A stretch of DNA of 64,000 nucleotides from Acidovorax soli (GCF_014207955.1 NZ_JACHLK010000010.1:62001-126000); one strand, 5' to 3'; positions 1 through 9,236 are shown, counted from the stretch's first letter. Notes: generated by a model not told the origin, from the letters alone. Translations and numbers: made by a program.

Positions 1-2
1 CC

Positions 3-68
3 GATGTGCCTGCCGCGGGCAACGCCATCGCCGTGACGGCAGCCGGAGCCATTGCCATCCCCGAATAA
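3..68 (+). CDS. C-terminal end of an upstream gene (partial)
   Basis: An open frame enters from the left edge and ends at TAA (66-68), giving 21 codons ending in AIAIPE. Most third positions are G or C, as in the genes around it, and the other two forward frames fit less well (one stops at 36). The family cannot be identified from this tail. It ends 70 bp before the receptor gene at 139 and may belong to the same transcription unit. Confidence 0.5.
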   Translation, partial: DVPAAGNAIAVTAAGAIAIPE

Positions 69-94
69 GAAGAACGACGACCCACCACAACAAA

Positions 95-125
95 GCCGCC
101 GGGCGCCTTGCCGCGCCCCGGCGGC
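95..125 (+). terminator. GC-rich hairpin in the gap before the receptor gene
   Basis: GCCGCCGGGCGC (95-106) pairs with GCGCCCCGGCGGC (113-125) with one bulged base and a 6-base loop. There is no T-tract, so it is not a textbook intrinsic terminator. It could end the upstream gene's transcript or act as a structured leader, since the ribosome site AAAGGA (128-133) follows directly. Confidence 0.4.
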
Positions 126-138
126 ACAAAGGACGGAC

Positions 139-1302
139 ATGAACACATGGATCACATGGGGCCGCCGCATGGGCGCGGCGCTCGCGATGCTGGGGGTGAT
201 GGGGCTGTTGGCGCTGCCGGCGGCGGCGCAGCTGCGCGGCGCCGAGCTGGTGGTGGGCCAGGTGGCACCGCTGTCGGGCGTGCTGGCCAGCACGGGCGCG
301 CAGATGGTGCTGGGCGGCAAGGTCTATTTCGACGCCATCAACGCCCAGGGGGGCGTGCACGGCGCCACCATCCGCCAGTGGGTGGTGGACGACGGCTACA
401 AGGTGCCCGACACCGTGCGCCTCACGCGCGAGATGCTGGCCCGGCCCGAGGTGGTGGCGCTCTACGGCTTTGCCGGCACGGCCAACATCACCCAGCTGCT
501 GGCCGATGGGGTGCTGGAGCAGGGTGGGGCGGCCCTGGTGGCGCCCTACACGGGGGGCGAGTCGCTGCGCAGCCCGTTCAACCCATGGATCTTCCACGTG
601 CGCGCGGGCTATGGCGACGAGGCCGAGCACATGGTGCAGCAGCTCACCACGCTGGGCATGAACCGCGTGGCCGTGATGTACCAGGACGATGGCTTCGGCA
701 AGGCCGGTCTGGCGGGCGTGGAGGCGGCGCTGGCAAGGCGCAACCTCAAGCTCGTCGTCTCGGCCGGTTACGAGCGCAACACCGACAAGGTGGACGATGC
801 CGTCAAGGCCATCAAGGCGGCCGACGTGCATGCCGTGATCATGATCGCCATCAACAAGCCCGCGGCCGCCTTCATCCAGCGCTACCGCGAGCAGGGCGGC
901 GGCGCACAGCTGTACAACATCTCGGTGGTGGACCCTACCGAACTCGTGAAGCTCGCGGGCCTGAAGAACGCGCACGGCCTGGGCATCAGCCAGGTGGTGC
1001 CCTACCCCTTCCGCCCGCAATTGCCCGTGGTGCGCGAGTACCAGACCCTGCTCAAGAAGTACGCGCCCGAGGCCGAGGTCAACTACACCAGCTTCGAGCA
1101 GTTCCTGGGCGCCAAGGTGCTGGTCGAGGCGCTGCGCCGCGCCGGCCCCGGGCCCACGCGCGCCAGGGTGGTCAAGGCCCTCGAATCGATGAACAACTAC
1201 GACCTGGGCGGTATCAGCCTGGGCTATTCCCCTACCAACCGTGTCGGCTCGCGGTATGTCGAGGTCACCGTCATCGGCGCCAACGGGCGCCTCATGAAGT
1301 GA
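139..1302 (+). CDS. ABC transporter periplasmic receptor, branched-chain amino acid type
   Basis: A 387-residue type I periplasmic-binding protein (Peripla_BP_6/LivK class). An N-terminal signal peptide with hydrophobic core AALAMLGVMGLLALPAAA is followed by the family opening VGQVAPLSGVLASTG, and later by the GFGKAG and FEQFLGAKVLVEALRRAG segments. The start at 139 is chosen because it has an AAAGGA ribosome site and begins the signal peptide; the longer in-frame ATG at 52 overlaps the end of the preceding gene. No permease or ATPase genes are adjacent, so the partner transporter is elsewhere or upstream of the window. The ligand is unknown: amino acids, aromatic acids or similar small organic acids are typical. 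Confidence 0.88.
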   Translation: MNTWITWGRRMGAALAMLGVMGLLALPAAAQLRGAELVVGQVAPLSGVLASTGAQMVLGGKVYFDAINAQGGVHGATIRQWVVDDGYKVPDTVRLTREMLARPEVVALYGFAGTANITQLLADGVLEQGGAALVAPYTGGESLRSPFNPWIFHVRAGYGDEAEHMVQQLTTLGMNRVAVMYQDDGFGKAGLAGVEAALARRNLKLVVSAGYERNTDKVDDAVKAIKAADVHAVIMIAINKPAAAFIQRYREQGGGAQLYNISVVDPTELVKLAGLKNAHGLGISQVVPYPFRPQLPVVREYQTLLKKYAPEAEVNYTSFEQFLGAKVLVEALRRAGPGPTRARVVKALESMNNYDLGGISLGYSPTNRVGSRYVEVTVIGANGRLMK

Positions 1303-1358
1303 CCCGGCACGCCGCCATGCCGCCCTCCCTTTCCACCTGACTCACAAGGTTGTCCACC

Positions 1359-2333
1359 ATGACCCCGTTATCGCGCTATGCCACCTGCGCCGGCTATGAA
1401 ATCCACTACACCGAATGGGGCGCGTCCGATGCCCCCGTGGTGGTGGCCTGGCATGGCCTGGCCCGCACCGGGCGCGACATGGACGAGCTGGCCGCCCACC
1501 TGGCGCCACGCTACCGCGTGATCTGCCCCGATACCATTGGCCGGGGCCTGAGCCAGTGGGCGCGCAAGCCGGCCGAGGAGTACCAGCTGCGCTTTTACGC
1601 GCGCATCGTGGCCGACCTGTTCGATGCCTTGGGCATTGCGCAGGCACACTGGGTGGGCACCTCCATGGGCGGTGCCATCGGCACGGTCTGCGCCTCGGGC
1701 CTGTTCGAGCCCGAGCTCAAGGGCCGCATCCGCAGCCTGCTGCTCAACGACAACGCGCCGCGCCTGGCCGACGAGGCCCTGGGGCGCATCAAGGCCTACG
1801 CGGGCAGCCCCCCGGCCTTCGACACCGTGGCCGAACTCGAGACCTTCTTCCGCCAGGTCTACCAGCCCTATGGCTGGCTCAGCGATGCGCAATGGCGCCG
1901 CCTGACCGAGACCAGCACGCGCCGCCTGCCCGATGGCCGCGTGACGCCGCACTACGACCCGGCCATGGTGCAGCAGTTCACCCACCATGCCAACGACTAC
2001 CTGATCTGGGACCACTACGACGCGCTCGACATCCCCGTGCTGTGTCTGCGCGGCGAAGACTCCGACCTGGTGCTGCGCGAGACCACCATCGAGATGCTGA
2101 CCCGCGGCCCCGGCGCGCGCGGCCAGGCCCGCGTGGTCGAGGTGCCCGGCTGCGGCCATGCGCCCGCGCTCAACGTGCCCGAGCACTATGCGCTGGTGGA
2201 CCGCTTCTTCGTGCACGGCGTGCAGGACCCCGGCGCCGAGGCGCCGGCCCTGGTGCGCACGGCGGGCGGGCCCTCGGCCAGCGCGCCACTGCGTTCGCAG
2301 TACCGGGCACCGACACGGTTGCAATGGCCTTGA
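1359..2333 (+). CDS. alpha/beta-fold hydrolase
   Basis: A 324-residue alpha/beta hydrolase. The oxyanion region HGLART occurs near residue 30, the nucleophile elbow GTSMGG near 100 (Ser), and a late GCGHAP segment holds the catalytic His; an Asp in LRGEDSDLV completes the likely triad. It may be an esterase or a meta-cleavage-type hydrolase, but the substrate is not evident. The ATG at 1359 is preferred over an in-frame TTG at 1350; AAGGT lies upstream. It follows the receptor gene by 56 bp and could share its transcript, suggesting uptake and hydrolysis of a related compound, which is inference. The C-terminal 40 residues are low-complexity and may be dispensable. Confidence 0.85.
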   Translation: MTPLSRYATCAGYEIHYTEWGASDAPVVVAWHGLARTGRDMDELAAHLAPRYRVICPDTIGRGLSQWARKPAEEYQLRFYARIVADLFDALGIAQAHWVGTSMGGAIGTVCASGLFEPELKGRIRSLLLNDNAPRLADEALGRIKAYAGSPPAFDTVAELETFFRQVYQPYGWLSDAQWRRLTETSTRRLPDGRVTPHYDPAMVQQFTHHANDYLIWDHYDALDIPVLCLRGEDSDLVLRETTIEMLTRGPGARGQARVVEVPGCGHAPALNVPEHYALVDRFFVHGVQDPGAEAPALVRTAGGPSASAPLRSQYRAPTRLQWP

Positions 2334-2476
2334 GAACCTGAGCGGGTACGGGCGGGCTGCCGGTGGGCCTGCACGCCGCGCAGCTTGCGGCGTTGGCCTA
2401 CACGGGCCTGGGTGCTTGCGGTACAAGATGCGAAGGCTTCTACCAGCCGACACCCTCTCTGCCGCCCCCATTGCCC

Positions 2477-2758
2477 ATGCGTACCCGCTCCGAAACCTTC
2501 AAGTTCATCCGCGCTCGCAAGGTTTCCCATGGACGGTTCGCCCACCCCAGTACCGATGCCATTGGCGCTCTGCAGCTTTGGACGGCGCTGGGCATGGGGC
2601 GCTCGGGAGAGATCCTGTCGGCACCCGAGAGCGAATGCCTGGTGGTGCGGGTGACCTACCCGCTGCAGCAGGGCATGCTGGCCACCAGTGAGCTGCAGCA
2701 ATGCTGCCTGTCGCGCGGCATAGAGCGGGAGCCCGTGCCCGAGGGCCCCGGGTCTTGA
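2477..2758 (+). CDS. small hypothetical protein (doubtful)
   Basis: A 93-codon frame with no recognised domain. The composition is mixed and fairly natural (MRTRSETFKFIRARKV at the start), but no clear ribosome site precedes the ATG and overlapping frames exist on the other strand. It could be a small real gene, a decayed fragment, or chance. Nothing better is seen in 2334-2758. Confidence 0.3.
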   Translation: MRTRSETFKFIRARKVSHGRFAHPSTDAIGALQLWTALGMGRSGEILSAPESECLVVRVTYPLQQGMLATSELQQCCLSRGIEREPVPEGPGS

Positions 2759-2965
2759 TCCGCGCGGCAGTTATCAGTTGTCCATACCGCCATCGCGTCT
2801 CCCGCGACGCATGAAACTGGCGCGGCCCAGGCCAGTGCTCCCGTGCAAGGGCCGCCTTGCCACACAGGCGGCGCTTCGCTTGCGTGCACCGGGAGCGTCC
2901 CCCTCCCTACTCGCGCAGCGAGGAGAGAGAGGGGAAGGCGCGAAGCGACTCAGGGGGTGTTCACT
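2759..2965. other. intergenic stretch with repeat-like sequence
   Basis: No convincing gene lies here. Around 2913-2960 there is a purine-rich run (gcgaggagagagaggggaag) followed by two nearby copies of CAGGGGGTG (2951-2959 and 2967-2975). Similar runs occur in intergenic DNA of Acidovorax relatives as I recall, so this may be a dispersed element. That attribution is from memory and not checked. Confidence 0.3.
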
Positions 2966-3214
2966 TCAGGGGGTGCCGAACACGTCGATCGGTGAGGGGG
3001 CAAGAAATTCCCGGAGCTTCTGCTCTGCGGTGTAGAGCGCTTCGGGGTAGCTGGCCCATTCACGGCGCACCGTGAGCACGGGCGAGCCGTCTTCCTCGAA
3101 GATGAAGACCCGGTCCGGCACGTTGGCCGGGGCGGCCATCGCCAGCGGCCTGACCAGGTAGGTCGATCCGGCAATCTGGAGATTGGGAGGCCAGGGCAGA
3201 CCGATCGCGCGCAT
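2966..3214 (-). CDS. conserved-looking small hypothetical protein
   Basis: An 82-residue frame with ordinary protein-like composition and no low-complexity bias, including RVFIFEEDGSPVLTVRREW and a helical ALYTAEQKLREFLA segment. No signal peptide or membrane segment is present. The ATG at 3214 is used; an in-frame TTG at 3223 is possible and neither has a strong ribosome site. The family is not recognised. It is probably expressed alone, being divergent from the gene at 3382. Confidence 0.5.
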   Translation of the reverse strand: MRAIGLPWPPNLQIAGSTYLVRPLAMAAPANVPDRVFIFEEDGSPVLTVRREWASYPEALYTAEQKLREFLAPSPIDVFGTP

Positions 3215-3381
3215 AGAGGTCAATTCAGAGAGGGGGTGGAAGGGTGGGTGGCTTCATCCTAACCATGCGCGTGGCAAAGCGGGCTGCTGGCGGGCCAACA
3301 AGCGGCGATGTCCTACGCGGTGGGCCGTAGGCGCCGTCGGCCGGCTAGACTGGCCGCCTTCCCCCCGTCGCTTGCAAGACC

Positions 3382-4152
3382 ATGCCCTTGCGTTCCTTGT
3401 TCTCCGCCTTCACCCGCAAGCCGTCGTCTCCATCGGCGCCGGATGCGCCCCAGGTCCACCGCACCACCGCTTGCAGCCGGCATGGCCATCCCGAGTTCCA
3501 GCTGCGCGTCTCCCGCCCGGCGGTGCCGGCCGAGGACATCGCCTGGCTGCTGCAGTTCTTCGAAGAGCGGGTGGCGCAGGGCGTGCGCTTTCGCAGTGGC
3601 GAGAGCCTGCAGATCGGCTGGATGTTCACGATGCTGCAGGAGGAGGGGCCGGGCGGTGTGCTGCGCGTGCTGGAGCCCGACATGCAGGCCGTGCCGGTGT
3701 GCTTTGTCGATGGGGTCGATGCCACGCTGGTGCACCTGCGCAGCCAGCAGGACACCGTGCGCAGCCTGTCGTCTCCCCAGGGCTGGGAGCCCGATTTTCC
3801 TTCGCTGCGCCAGAGCGTGGTGGTGCACCGGGATTACCGCGAGGCGCACCGCGTGCTCCTCACGCGCAGCGCCCCGGCCGATGCCATGGACTCGGGTTGG
3901 TGGCTCACCGACCTCGAGGACGAGGCCGGCGCCCAGGACCCGGCGCGCTTTGCCAAGACCTCGCTCTACCAGCTCGGCGTGGACCGCCCGGACCTGGTGA
4001 AGTTCTTTGCCGTGCCTGCGGGCCTGCAGGTGGTCGTGGACGGCGCGCGCATCGGCGTGCTCGGGCCCGAGGGTGAAGTGCAGCAGATCCCGGGCTCGTA
4101 CCTGGACCAGTTGAATGCCTGGCGGGCGCCGCAAGTGGCCAGCGGCGCCTGA
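3382..4152 (+). CDS. hypothetical protein with an Imm33/DUF2185-like C-terminal half
   Basis: A 256-residue soluble protein without a signal peptide. The N-terminal half (about 25-130) has no recognised family. The C-terminal half contains DSGWWLTDLEDEAGAQDP and DLVKFFAVPAGLQVVVDG. This resembles the DUF2185/Imm33 pattern of DSGW, an acidic D/E stretch and a final cap strand, a fold used by some polymorphic-toxin immunity proteins. No toxin gene is adjacent, so an immunity role is only a suggestion. It is convergent with the receptor gene at 4157, with 4 bp between the two stops. Confidence 0.65.
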   Translation: MPLRSLFSAFTRKPSSPSAPDAPQVHRTTACSRHGHPEFQLRVSRPAVPAEDIAWLLQFFEERVAQGVRFRSGESLQIGWMFTMLQEEGPGGVLRVLEPDMQAVPVCFVDGVDATLVHLRSQQDTVRSLSSPQGWEPDFPSLRQSVVVHRDYREAHRVLLTRSAPADAMDSGWWLTDLEDEAGAQDPARFAKTSLYQLGVDRPDLVKFFAVPAGLQVVVDGARIGVLGPEGEVQQIPGSYLDQLNAWRAPQVASGA

Positions 4153-4156
4153 GGCT

Positions 4157-5329
4157 TCAGCGCCGAAAGCGCTCGCCGTTGAAATACGACAGCTCGACGA
4201 AGTCCGTGCCGTTGTGGTCCTGCGGCCCGTAGCGCAGCTCGAAACCGCCCATGTCGTAGGGGCGCATGGTGTGCAGGGCCTCGGCGAGTTTCTCGCGCGT
4301 GGCCGTGCGGCCTGCACGGCGCAGGGCCTCGATCATCAGGCGCGCGCTCAGGTAGCCCTCCAGCGATGAATAGCCTGGTTCGGCACCGGCCGCGTGGGCC
4401 TTGAGCGCATCGCGGTAGGCCTTGACGATGGGCTTGGCGATGTTGTCGGGGTTGGGCGCCACCTGCGCCACGGTGATGCCGCGCGCCGACTCACCGAGCG
4501 CCGCCAGCAGCGGCCGCGAGCCCAGGAAGGAGATCGAGAACGCGGGCGCCTTCACGCGCTGGCGCAGCGCCTTGTAGAACGGTATGCCCACGGCCCCTAC
4601 GGCCAGGGAGATCAAGGCCGTGGGCTGCCAGGCGGTGATCTCGTCCACCGTGCGCGCCACGCCCTCCTCGGTCTCGGGCAGCAAAAAGGCCTTCCAGTCC
4701 TTGTTGTTGTGCACCTTGGCCGCCGCGTCGAAGGCCGCCAGCGTGGCCTTGCCGAAGGGGTTGTCGATGTAGGCCACCGCGCACTTGGTGAAGCCGGTGG
4801 AGCCGAGCTGCTGCACGATCTTGTTGAGTTCCTGCGCATAGCTCGCGCGCGCATGGAACACCAGCGGGTTGAAGGGGCGCAGTGCGTCCGAGCCCGTGCC
4901 CGGCGCGATCACCGGCACCCTGGCCGCCATGGCCACGGGCAGGGCGCCCATCACGCTGGTGGTGCCACCGCAGGACAGCAGGGCGAAGACTTTGTCCTCC
5001 TCCACCAGCTTCTTGGCGTTGGCGCCGGCCTTGGCCGGGTCGCCACCGTCGTCGGCACTGGTGAACTGCAGGCGCCGCCCGTCGATGCCGCCGCGTTCGT
5101 TGACCTCCTGGAATGCCGCGGCAATGCCCTTGTTCATCTCCACGAAGGGGAAGGCCAGCGGCCCCGTGAGGGCCGCTGTCTGGCCAATGCGCCAGGGCTC
5201 GGCCTGCTGGGCGAGGGCCCAGCCGGGCAGGGTCACGGTGGTGGCGGCTGCCGCGCAGCACAGCACATGGCGGCGCGTGGGCGCAGGGGAGGGGGGGCGC
5301 GCCAGCGGCGCGCTGTGGTGGATGGGCAT
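4157..5329 (-). CDS. ABC transporter periplasmic receptor, branched-chain type
   Basis: A 390-residue type I periplasmic-binding protein. The N-terminus RRHVLCCAAAATTVTLPGWALAQ is a signal peptide with a paired-arginine start, so Tat export is possible. Family segments include GQTAALTGPLAF, GIDGRRLQFTSADDGGDP and FGKATLAAFDAA. The start at 5329 has an AGGAGA ribosome site; the upstream extension of about 40 residues is rejected as untranslated. It is a distant paralogue of the receptor at 139, sharing the order of conserved blocks. No transporter partner genes lie next to it. The ligand is unknown. Confidence 0.88.
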   Translation of the reverse strand: MPIHHSAPLARPPSPAPTRRHVLCCAAAATTVTLPGWALAQQAEPWRIGQTAALTGPLAFPFVEMNKGIAAAFQEVNERGGIDGRRLQFTSADDGGDPAKAGANAKKLVEEDKVFALLSCGGTTSVMGALPVAMAARVPVIAPGTGSDALRPFNPLVFHARASYAQELNKIVQQLGSTGFTKCAVAYIDNPFGKATLAAFDAAAKVHNNKDWKAFLLPETEEGVARTVDEITAWQPTALISLAVGAVGIPFYKALRQRVKAPAFSISFLGSRPLLAALGESARGITVAQVAPNPDNIAKPIVKAYRDALKAHAAGAEPGYSSLEGYLSARLMIEALRRAGRTATREKLAEALHTMRPYDMGGFELRYGPQDHNGTDFVELSYFNGERFRR

Positions 5330-5593
5330 GCGGCGTTGTCTCCTGTCGGTCTTGTCGGTATGTGCCTCGACGGGCCTGCTGTGCAGCAAACGACCAGCCA
5401 ACGAACAAGCAGGCAAGCAACCAACCAGACAGCATGCATGCGCGCGCACGGCTCCATCAACGGCAGGGCCAGTATCCAGCGCAGGCCGGCCCGGGGTTTG
5501 CGGGAAAACACGGGCAGGCGGTCACAAATCGTCACATTGGAGACTGTCCGGCGACAGGTCTCTGGGAAGCAGGCGCCTTTGCGGGCGCTGCCT

Positions 5594-8059
5594 TCAGCCG
5601 CGCCTGCGGCCTCTGCCCGAGCGCCCCGCGCGCGTATGCCCCGCGCTCTGGCAGGCACGCCGGTAGGCGCGCAGGGTCTGCTCCGCGCGGCCAAGGACCG
5701 TGTCGGCCACGTCGTCCGTGGCGCCAGCCATGCCCGACGCCTGTCCTGTGAGCAGGGCGATGCCCTCGGCCACATGCTCTGCCGTGTAGACATGGAACAG
5801 GCCGCGCTCCACCGCATCGAGGATGGGGCGCGCCAGCATCAGGTGGCGCCGGTTGCGCGCGGGGATGAGCACGCCCTGCGTGCCGTCCAGGCCTGCGGTG
5901 GAGCAGGCCTGGAACCAGCCCTCGATCTTTTCGTTGATGCCGCCCACGGGCAGCACCTCGCCATGCTGGTTGAGCGCGCCGGTCACCGCGATGCCTTGGC
6001 GCAATGGCAGGCCCGACAGGCTGGACAGCAGGGCATAGAGTTCGGCGCACGAGGCGGAGTCGCCTTCCACGCCGCTGTACTCCTGCTCGAACACGATGGA
6101 GGCATTGAGCGCCAGCGGCGCCACATGGCTGAACAGCGCCGTGAGGTAGCCGTGCAGGATGAGCACGCCCTTGTCGTGGATGGGGCCGGACATGTGGACC
6201 TCGCGGTCAATGTTGAGCAGCCCTTCCTGCCCCGCGAAGCTGCGCGCCGTGATGCGCACCGGAAAACCGAAGCGGTAGTCCGTGAGGTCGATCTGCGACA
6301 GGGCGTTGACCTGGCCCACCACTTCGCCGTGCAGGGTGATGAGGCATTCACCCTCGGCCAAGGTCTGGTGCAGCTCTTCTTCGGTCTGGTTGTGGCGCAG
6401 GCGCTGCGCGGCCAGGGCGGCCTGCACGTCGGCAGCCTGCACCAAGGCACCGGCAGGGCTGCGCATGCTGCATTGGGCTGCAGCTTCGATCACCAGGGCC
6501 TCGGCCTGCGCGAAGCGGGCACTCTGGCGGCCCTGGTCGTCGGCCTCGCGGTGGCTCTGCTCAATGAGCAAGGCCACGGCCTCGGGGCCGAAGTGCGGCA
6601 GGCCGCGCTGTGCGCAGCACTGGGCCACGAAGAGCGCGGTGGCGCGGTGCGTGGCAGGCGTGGCGAGAAAGCGGTCGGCAAAGTCCACCTTCACGCGGAA
6701 GCGCCGCGCGGCCTCAGGGTCGTTGTCCTGCAGGGCGTAGTACTCTTCCACCGAGCCGACGAGCACGATCTTCACGTCCACGTCCACCGGCTCGGGCTGC
6801 AGGCCGGCCGGGGCGCCGCCCCCGCCGCCAGGGCCGCCGTTGCCGGCGTCGTCGCTGATCTGCAGCCGGCGGCTGCGCAGGAAGCGGCGCACGCGCGGCC
6901 ACAGGCCCTCTTCGGCGGCCAGGTCCTGCAGGTGCAGCAGGATGAAGCCGCCATGCGCGCGCAGCAGGCTGCCCGCGTGGATGGCCGAGACGTCGGCCTG
7001 CCCCGGGTCGGCATCGTCGGCATTGGCGCCATGGTCGATGCTGCCCATCAGCGTGCGCTGCTGCGGGTTGTCTTCCACGATCACGGGGGCGCCGCTGCGC
7101 CCGCCGTTGTCCACGGCCAGGTTCACACGGCAGCGCGCGAGCAGGTCGTCCAGGTCGTCCTTGCGGTCGGCCTCGGCATCGGCCTCGTTCTCGCCGTAGT
7201 AGGGCTCCAGCAGGTCGATGCTGTCCAGCAGGGTGCGTTCCACCTGGTCCAGCCATTGGGTCAGGCGCGTGGCCTGTGGCGCGATCTGGCGCGCGCCCTG
7301 CAGCGTCTGTTGCACCAGGGGCTGCACGACTGCGCGGCGCAGCGCGGCCAGGGCGTGATCGCGCTCGCGCTCCAGCGGGCGCATGGCCTGGGCGAAGCGG
7401 TCGATCTCGGCGCGCAGGGCGTCCTCGTCACGGGCGATGGCGGCGCGGCGCTCGGGCGGTAGCACGCGCGCTTCGGCCTCATTGAGCGGCTGGCCGCGCG
7501 GGCCCAGCGGGGTGACGGCCATCTGCCCGTTGGTGCGCACCAGGCGCAGCTGGCGCGCCAGCGCAAAGGCGTCGAGTGCGGCCAGGGCGTCGTTCTCCTG
7601 CGCCTGCCAGCGCTGCTCCACGCGCGCCGCATCGGCCAAAAAGGCGGGGTTGGCCAGGTGCTGGGGCACTTCGGCCTCCAGCCGCGTGCCCATGTCCAGC
7701 AGGGCCTGGCGCAGCAGCCGGCCCTGGCCGGCGGGCAGGCGCAGGACGCGTGGGCGCTCGGGTGCATCGAAGTCGTGCAGGTAGCACAGGTCCGGCGGCA
7801 CGGGGCGGCGTGCGGCCTCGGCCTGCATGGCCTGGTGCAGCAGCGAGGCGCGGCCGCTGCCCACGTCGCCCAGCACGAAGAGGTGGTAGTCGGGCTGCTG
7901 CATGGCCAGGCCAAAGCGTGCGGCGGCTTCGGCGCGCTCCTGGCCGATCCAGGGCAGGGGCTGGCCCGTGAGTTCGGCCGTGCTGGCAAAACCCAGCGTG
8001 GCGGGGTCGATGGTGAGCCGCAGTTGGTGGGCAGGCAGGGCGCGGGCGGAGGCGGGCAT
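5594..8059 (-). CDS. Lon-family (LonB/YcbZ-like) ATP-binding protease
   Basis: An 821-residue protein with an N-terminal AAA-like region and a C-terminal Lon S16 protease domain. The catalytic dyad is visible: Ser668 in EGDSAS and Lys711 in GGINEKIEG, 43 residues apart as in E. coli Lon. The P-loop position reads LGDVGSGRAS (63-72), with Arg70 where a classical Walker A has Lys. The sequence lacks the Lon N-terminal substrate domain, fitting the LonB/YcbZ group involved in protein quality control. A Gly/Pro-rich linker lies around 400. The ATG at 8059 is chosen because upstream codons are low-complexity and overlap hemH sequence. It starts 67 bp after hemH on the same strand. Confidence 0.9.
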   Translation of the reverse strand: MPASARALPAHQLRLTIDPATLGFASTAELTGQPLPWIGQERAEAAARFGLAMQQPDYHLFVLGDVGSGRASLLHQAMQAEAARRPVPPDLCYLHDFDAPERPRVLRLPAGQGRLLRQALLDMGTRLEAEVPQHLANPAFLADAARVEQRWQAQENDALAALDAFALARQLRLVRTNGQMAVTPLGPRGQPLNEAEARVLPPERRAAIARDEDALRAEIDRFAQAMRPLERERDHALAALRRAVVQPLVQQTLQGARQIAPQATRLTQWLDQVERTLLDSIDLLEPYYGENEADAEADRKDDLDDLLARCRVNLAVDNGGRSGAPVIVEDNPQQRTLMGSIDHGANADDADPGQADVSAIHAGSLLRAHGGFILLHLQDLAAEEGLWPRVRRFLRSRRLQISDDAGNGGPGGGGGAPAGLQPEPVDVDVKIVLVGSVEEYYALQDNDPEAARRFRVKVDFADRFLATPATHRATALFVAQCCAQRGLPHFGPEAVALLIEQSHREADDQGRQSARFAQAEALVIEAAAQCSMRSPAGALVQAADVQAALAAQRLRHNQTEEELHQTLAEGECLITLHGEVVGQVNALSQIDLTDYRFGFPVRITARSFAGQEGLLNIDREVHMSGPIHDKGVLILHGYLTALFSHVAPLALNASIVFEQEYSGVEGDSASCAELYALLSSLSGLPLRQGIAVTGALNQHGEVLPVGGINEKIEGWFQACSTAGLDGTQGVLIPARNRRHLMLARPILDAVERGLFHVYTAEHVAEGIALLTGQASGMAGATDDVADTVLGRAEQTLRAYRRACQSAGHTRAGRSGRGRRRG

Positions 8060-8126
8060 AGGGGACGGCAATTCGGACAAACGGGGCAGGGGAGTCGTGA
8101 GGGACGTAAGGTGGTGTGGGCGCGCG

Positions 8127-9236
8127 TCAGCGGCCTGGCGGCACGGGGCCCTTGGGCGCACCACCGGCCAGCGCGCGCGCGCGCGCATCGGCCTGGGCGG
8201 CCGTGCCGTCCAGCTCGGTGGGCCAGCCTGCCAGGTGCTGCTGGGCGATGCGGCTCAGCGCGGTGATCCAGTGGCTGCTGTCGTTCAGGCAGGGGATGTA
8301 GTGGAACTCCTGGCCGCCTGCATGCAAAAAGGCCTCGCGCACCTCCATGTTGATCTCTTCGAGCGTTTCGAGGCAGTCGCTGGTGAAGCCGGGGCAGACC
8401 ACGTCCACCCGGCGCGTGCCGGCCTTGCCCAGGGCCTCGACCGTGGGCTGGGTGTAGGGCTCGAGCCACTTGGCCTTGCCAAAGCGCGACTGGAAGGTGA
8501 GCACATAGCGCTCGTCGCGCAGGCCCAGGCGCTCGGCCAGCAGGCGGCCGGTCTTCATGCTTTCGCAGAAGTAGGGGTCGCCCAGGGTGCGCGTGCGTTC
8601 GGGTACGCCGTGGAAGCTCATCACCAGCTTGTCGGGCTGGCCGTTGGCCTTCCAGTGCGCTTCGATGCTGCGTGCCAGGGCGTCGATGTAGCCCGGGTGG
8701 TCGTGGTAGCGGTTCACGAAGCGCAGCTCGGGCACATGGCGCGTGCGCGCGGCCCAGGCGTAGACCGCGTCGAACACGCTGGCCGTGGTGGTGCCCGAGT
8801 ACTGCGGGTACAGCGGCAGGATGAGGATGCGCGTGGCGCCATCGGCCTTCAAGGCATCGAGCTGGCTGGCGATGGACGGGTTGCCGTAGCGCATGGCATG
8901 GCGCACCGCCACCTGGTGGCCGGCCTCGCCGAGCCAGCCGCGCAGCAGCGTGGCCTGTTTGGCTGTCCACAGTGCCAGGGGCGAACCGTCTTGGGTCCAG
9001 ATGCTGGCGTACTTGGCGGCCGATTGCCTGGGGCGCGTGCGCAGGATGATGCCGTGCAGGATGGGCAGCCACACGGGCTTGGGGATCTCCACCACGCGGT
9101 GGTCCGACAGGAACTGCCCCAGGTAACGGCGCACGGCCGGGGCCGTGGCCTCGTCAGGCGTGCCCAGGTTGCACAGCAGGATGGCGGTGCGTTCGGGCTG
9201 GCCGTGGTTGAAAGGGGGTTCGGTTTGGAAACGCAT
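8127..9236 (-). CDS. hemH: ferrochelatase
   Basis: A 369-residue ferrochelatase that inserts Fe2+ into protoporphyrin IX, the last step of protohaem synthesis. The opening AILLCNLGTPDEAT, the catalytic His209 in MSFHGVPERT, the YPQYSGTT substrate loop and Glu290 in SDCLETLEE are all present. The C-terminal 25 residues are an Ala/Gly-rich tail. The ATG at 9236 fits the family's N-terminus better than the one 21 bp upstream. It is divergent from the kgu importer operon and shares the 103-bp gap that contains the PtxS-type operator. That operator is 78 bp from hemH and probably does not control it. Confidence 0.95.
   Translation of the reverse strand: MRFQTEPPFNHGQPERTAILLCNLGTPDEATAPAVRRYLGQFLSDHRVVEIPKPVWLPILHGIILRTRPRQSAAKYASIWTQDGSPLALWTAKQATLLRGWLGEAGHQVAVRHAMRYGNPSIASQLDALKADGATRILILPLYPQYSGTTTASVFDAVYAWAARTRHVPELRFVNRYHDHPGYIDALARSIEAHWKANGQPDKLVMSFHGVPERTRTLGDPYFCESMKTGRLLAERLGLRDERYVLTFQSRFGKAKWLEPYTQPTVEALGKAGTRRVDVVCPGFTSDCLETLEEINMEVREAFLHAGGQEFHYIPCLNDSSHWITALSRIAQQHLAGWPTELDGTAAQADARARALAGGAPKGPVPPGR

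Noticed and set aside
5330..5449. 40-residue upstream extension of the receptor at 4157
   Set aside because: A good AGGAGA site supports the start at 5329, where the signal peptide begins; the extension is Cys/Leu-rich and adds nothing.
4394..7462. A 1022-codon plus-strand open frame opposite the receptor and Lon genes
   Set aside because: It spans two well-supported minus-strand genes and shows only shadow composition.
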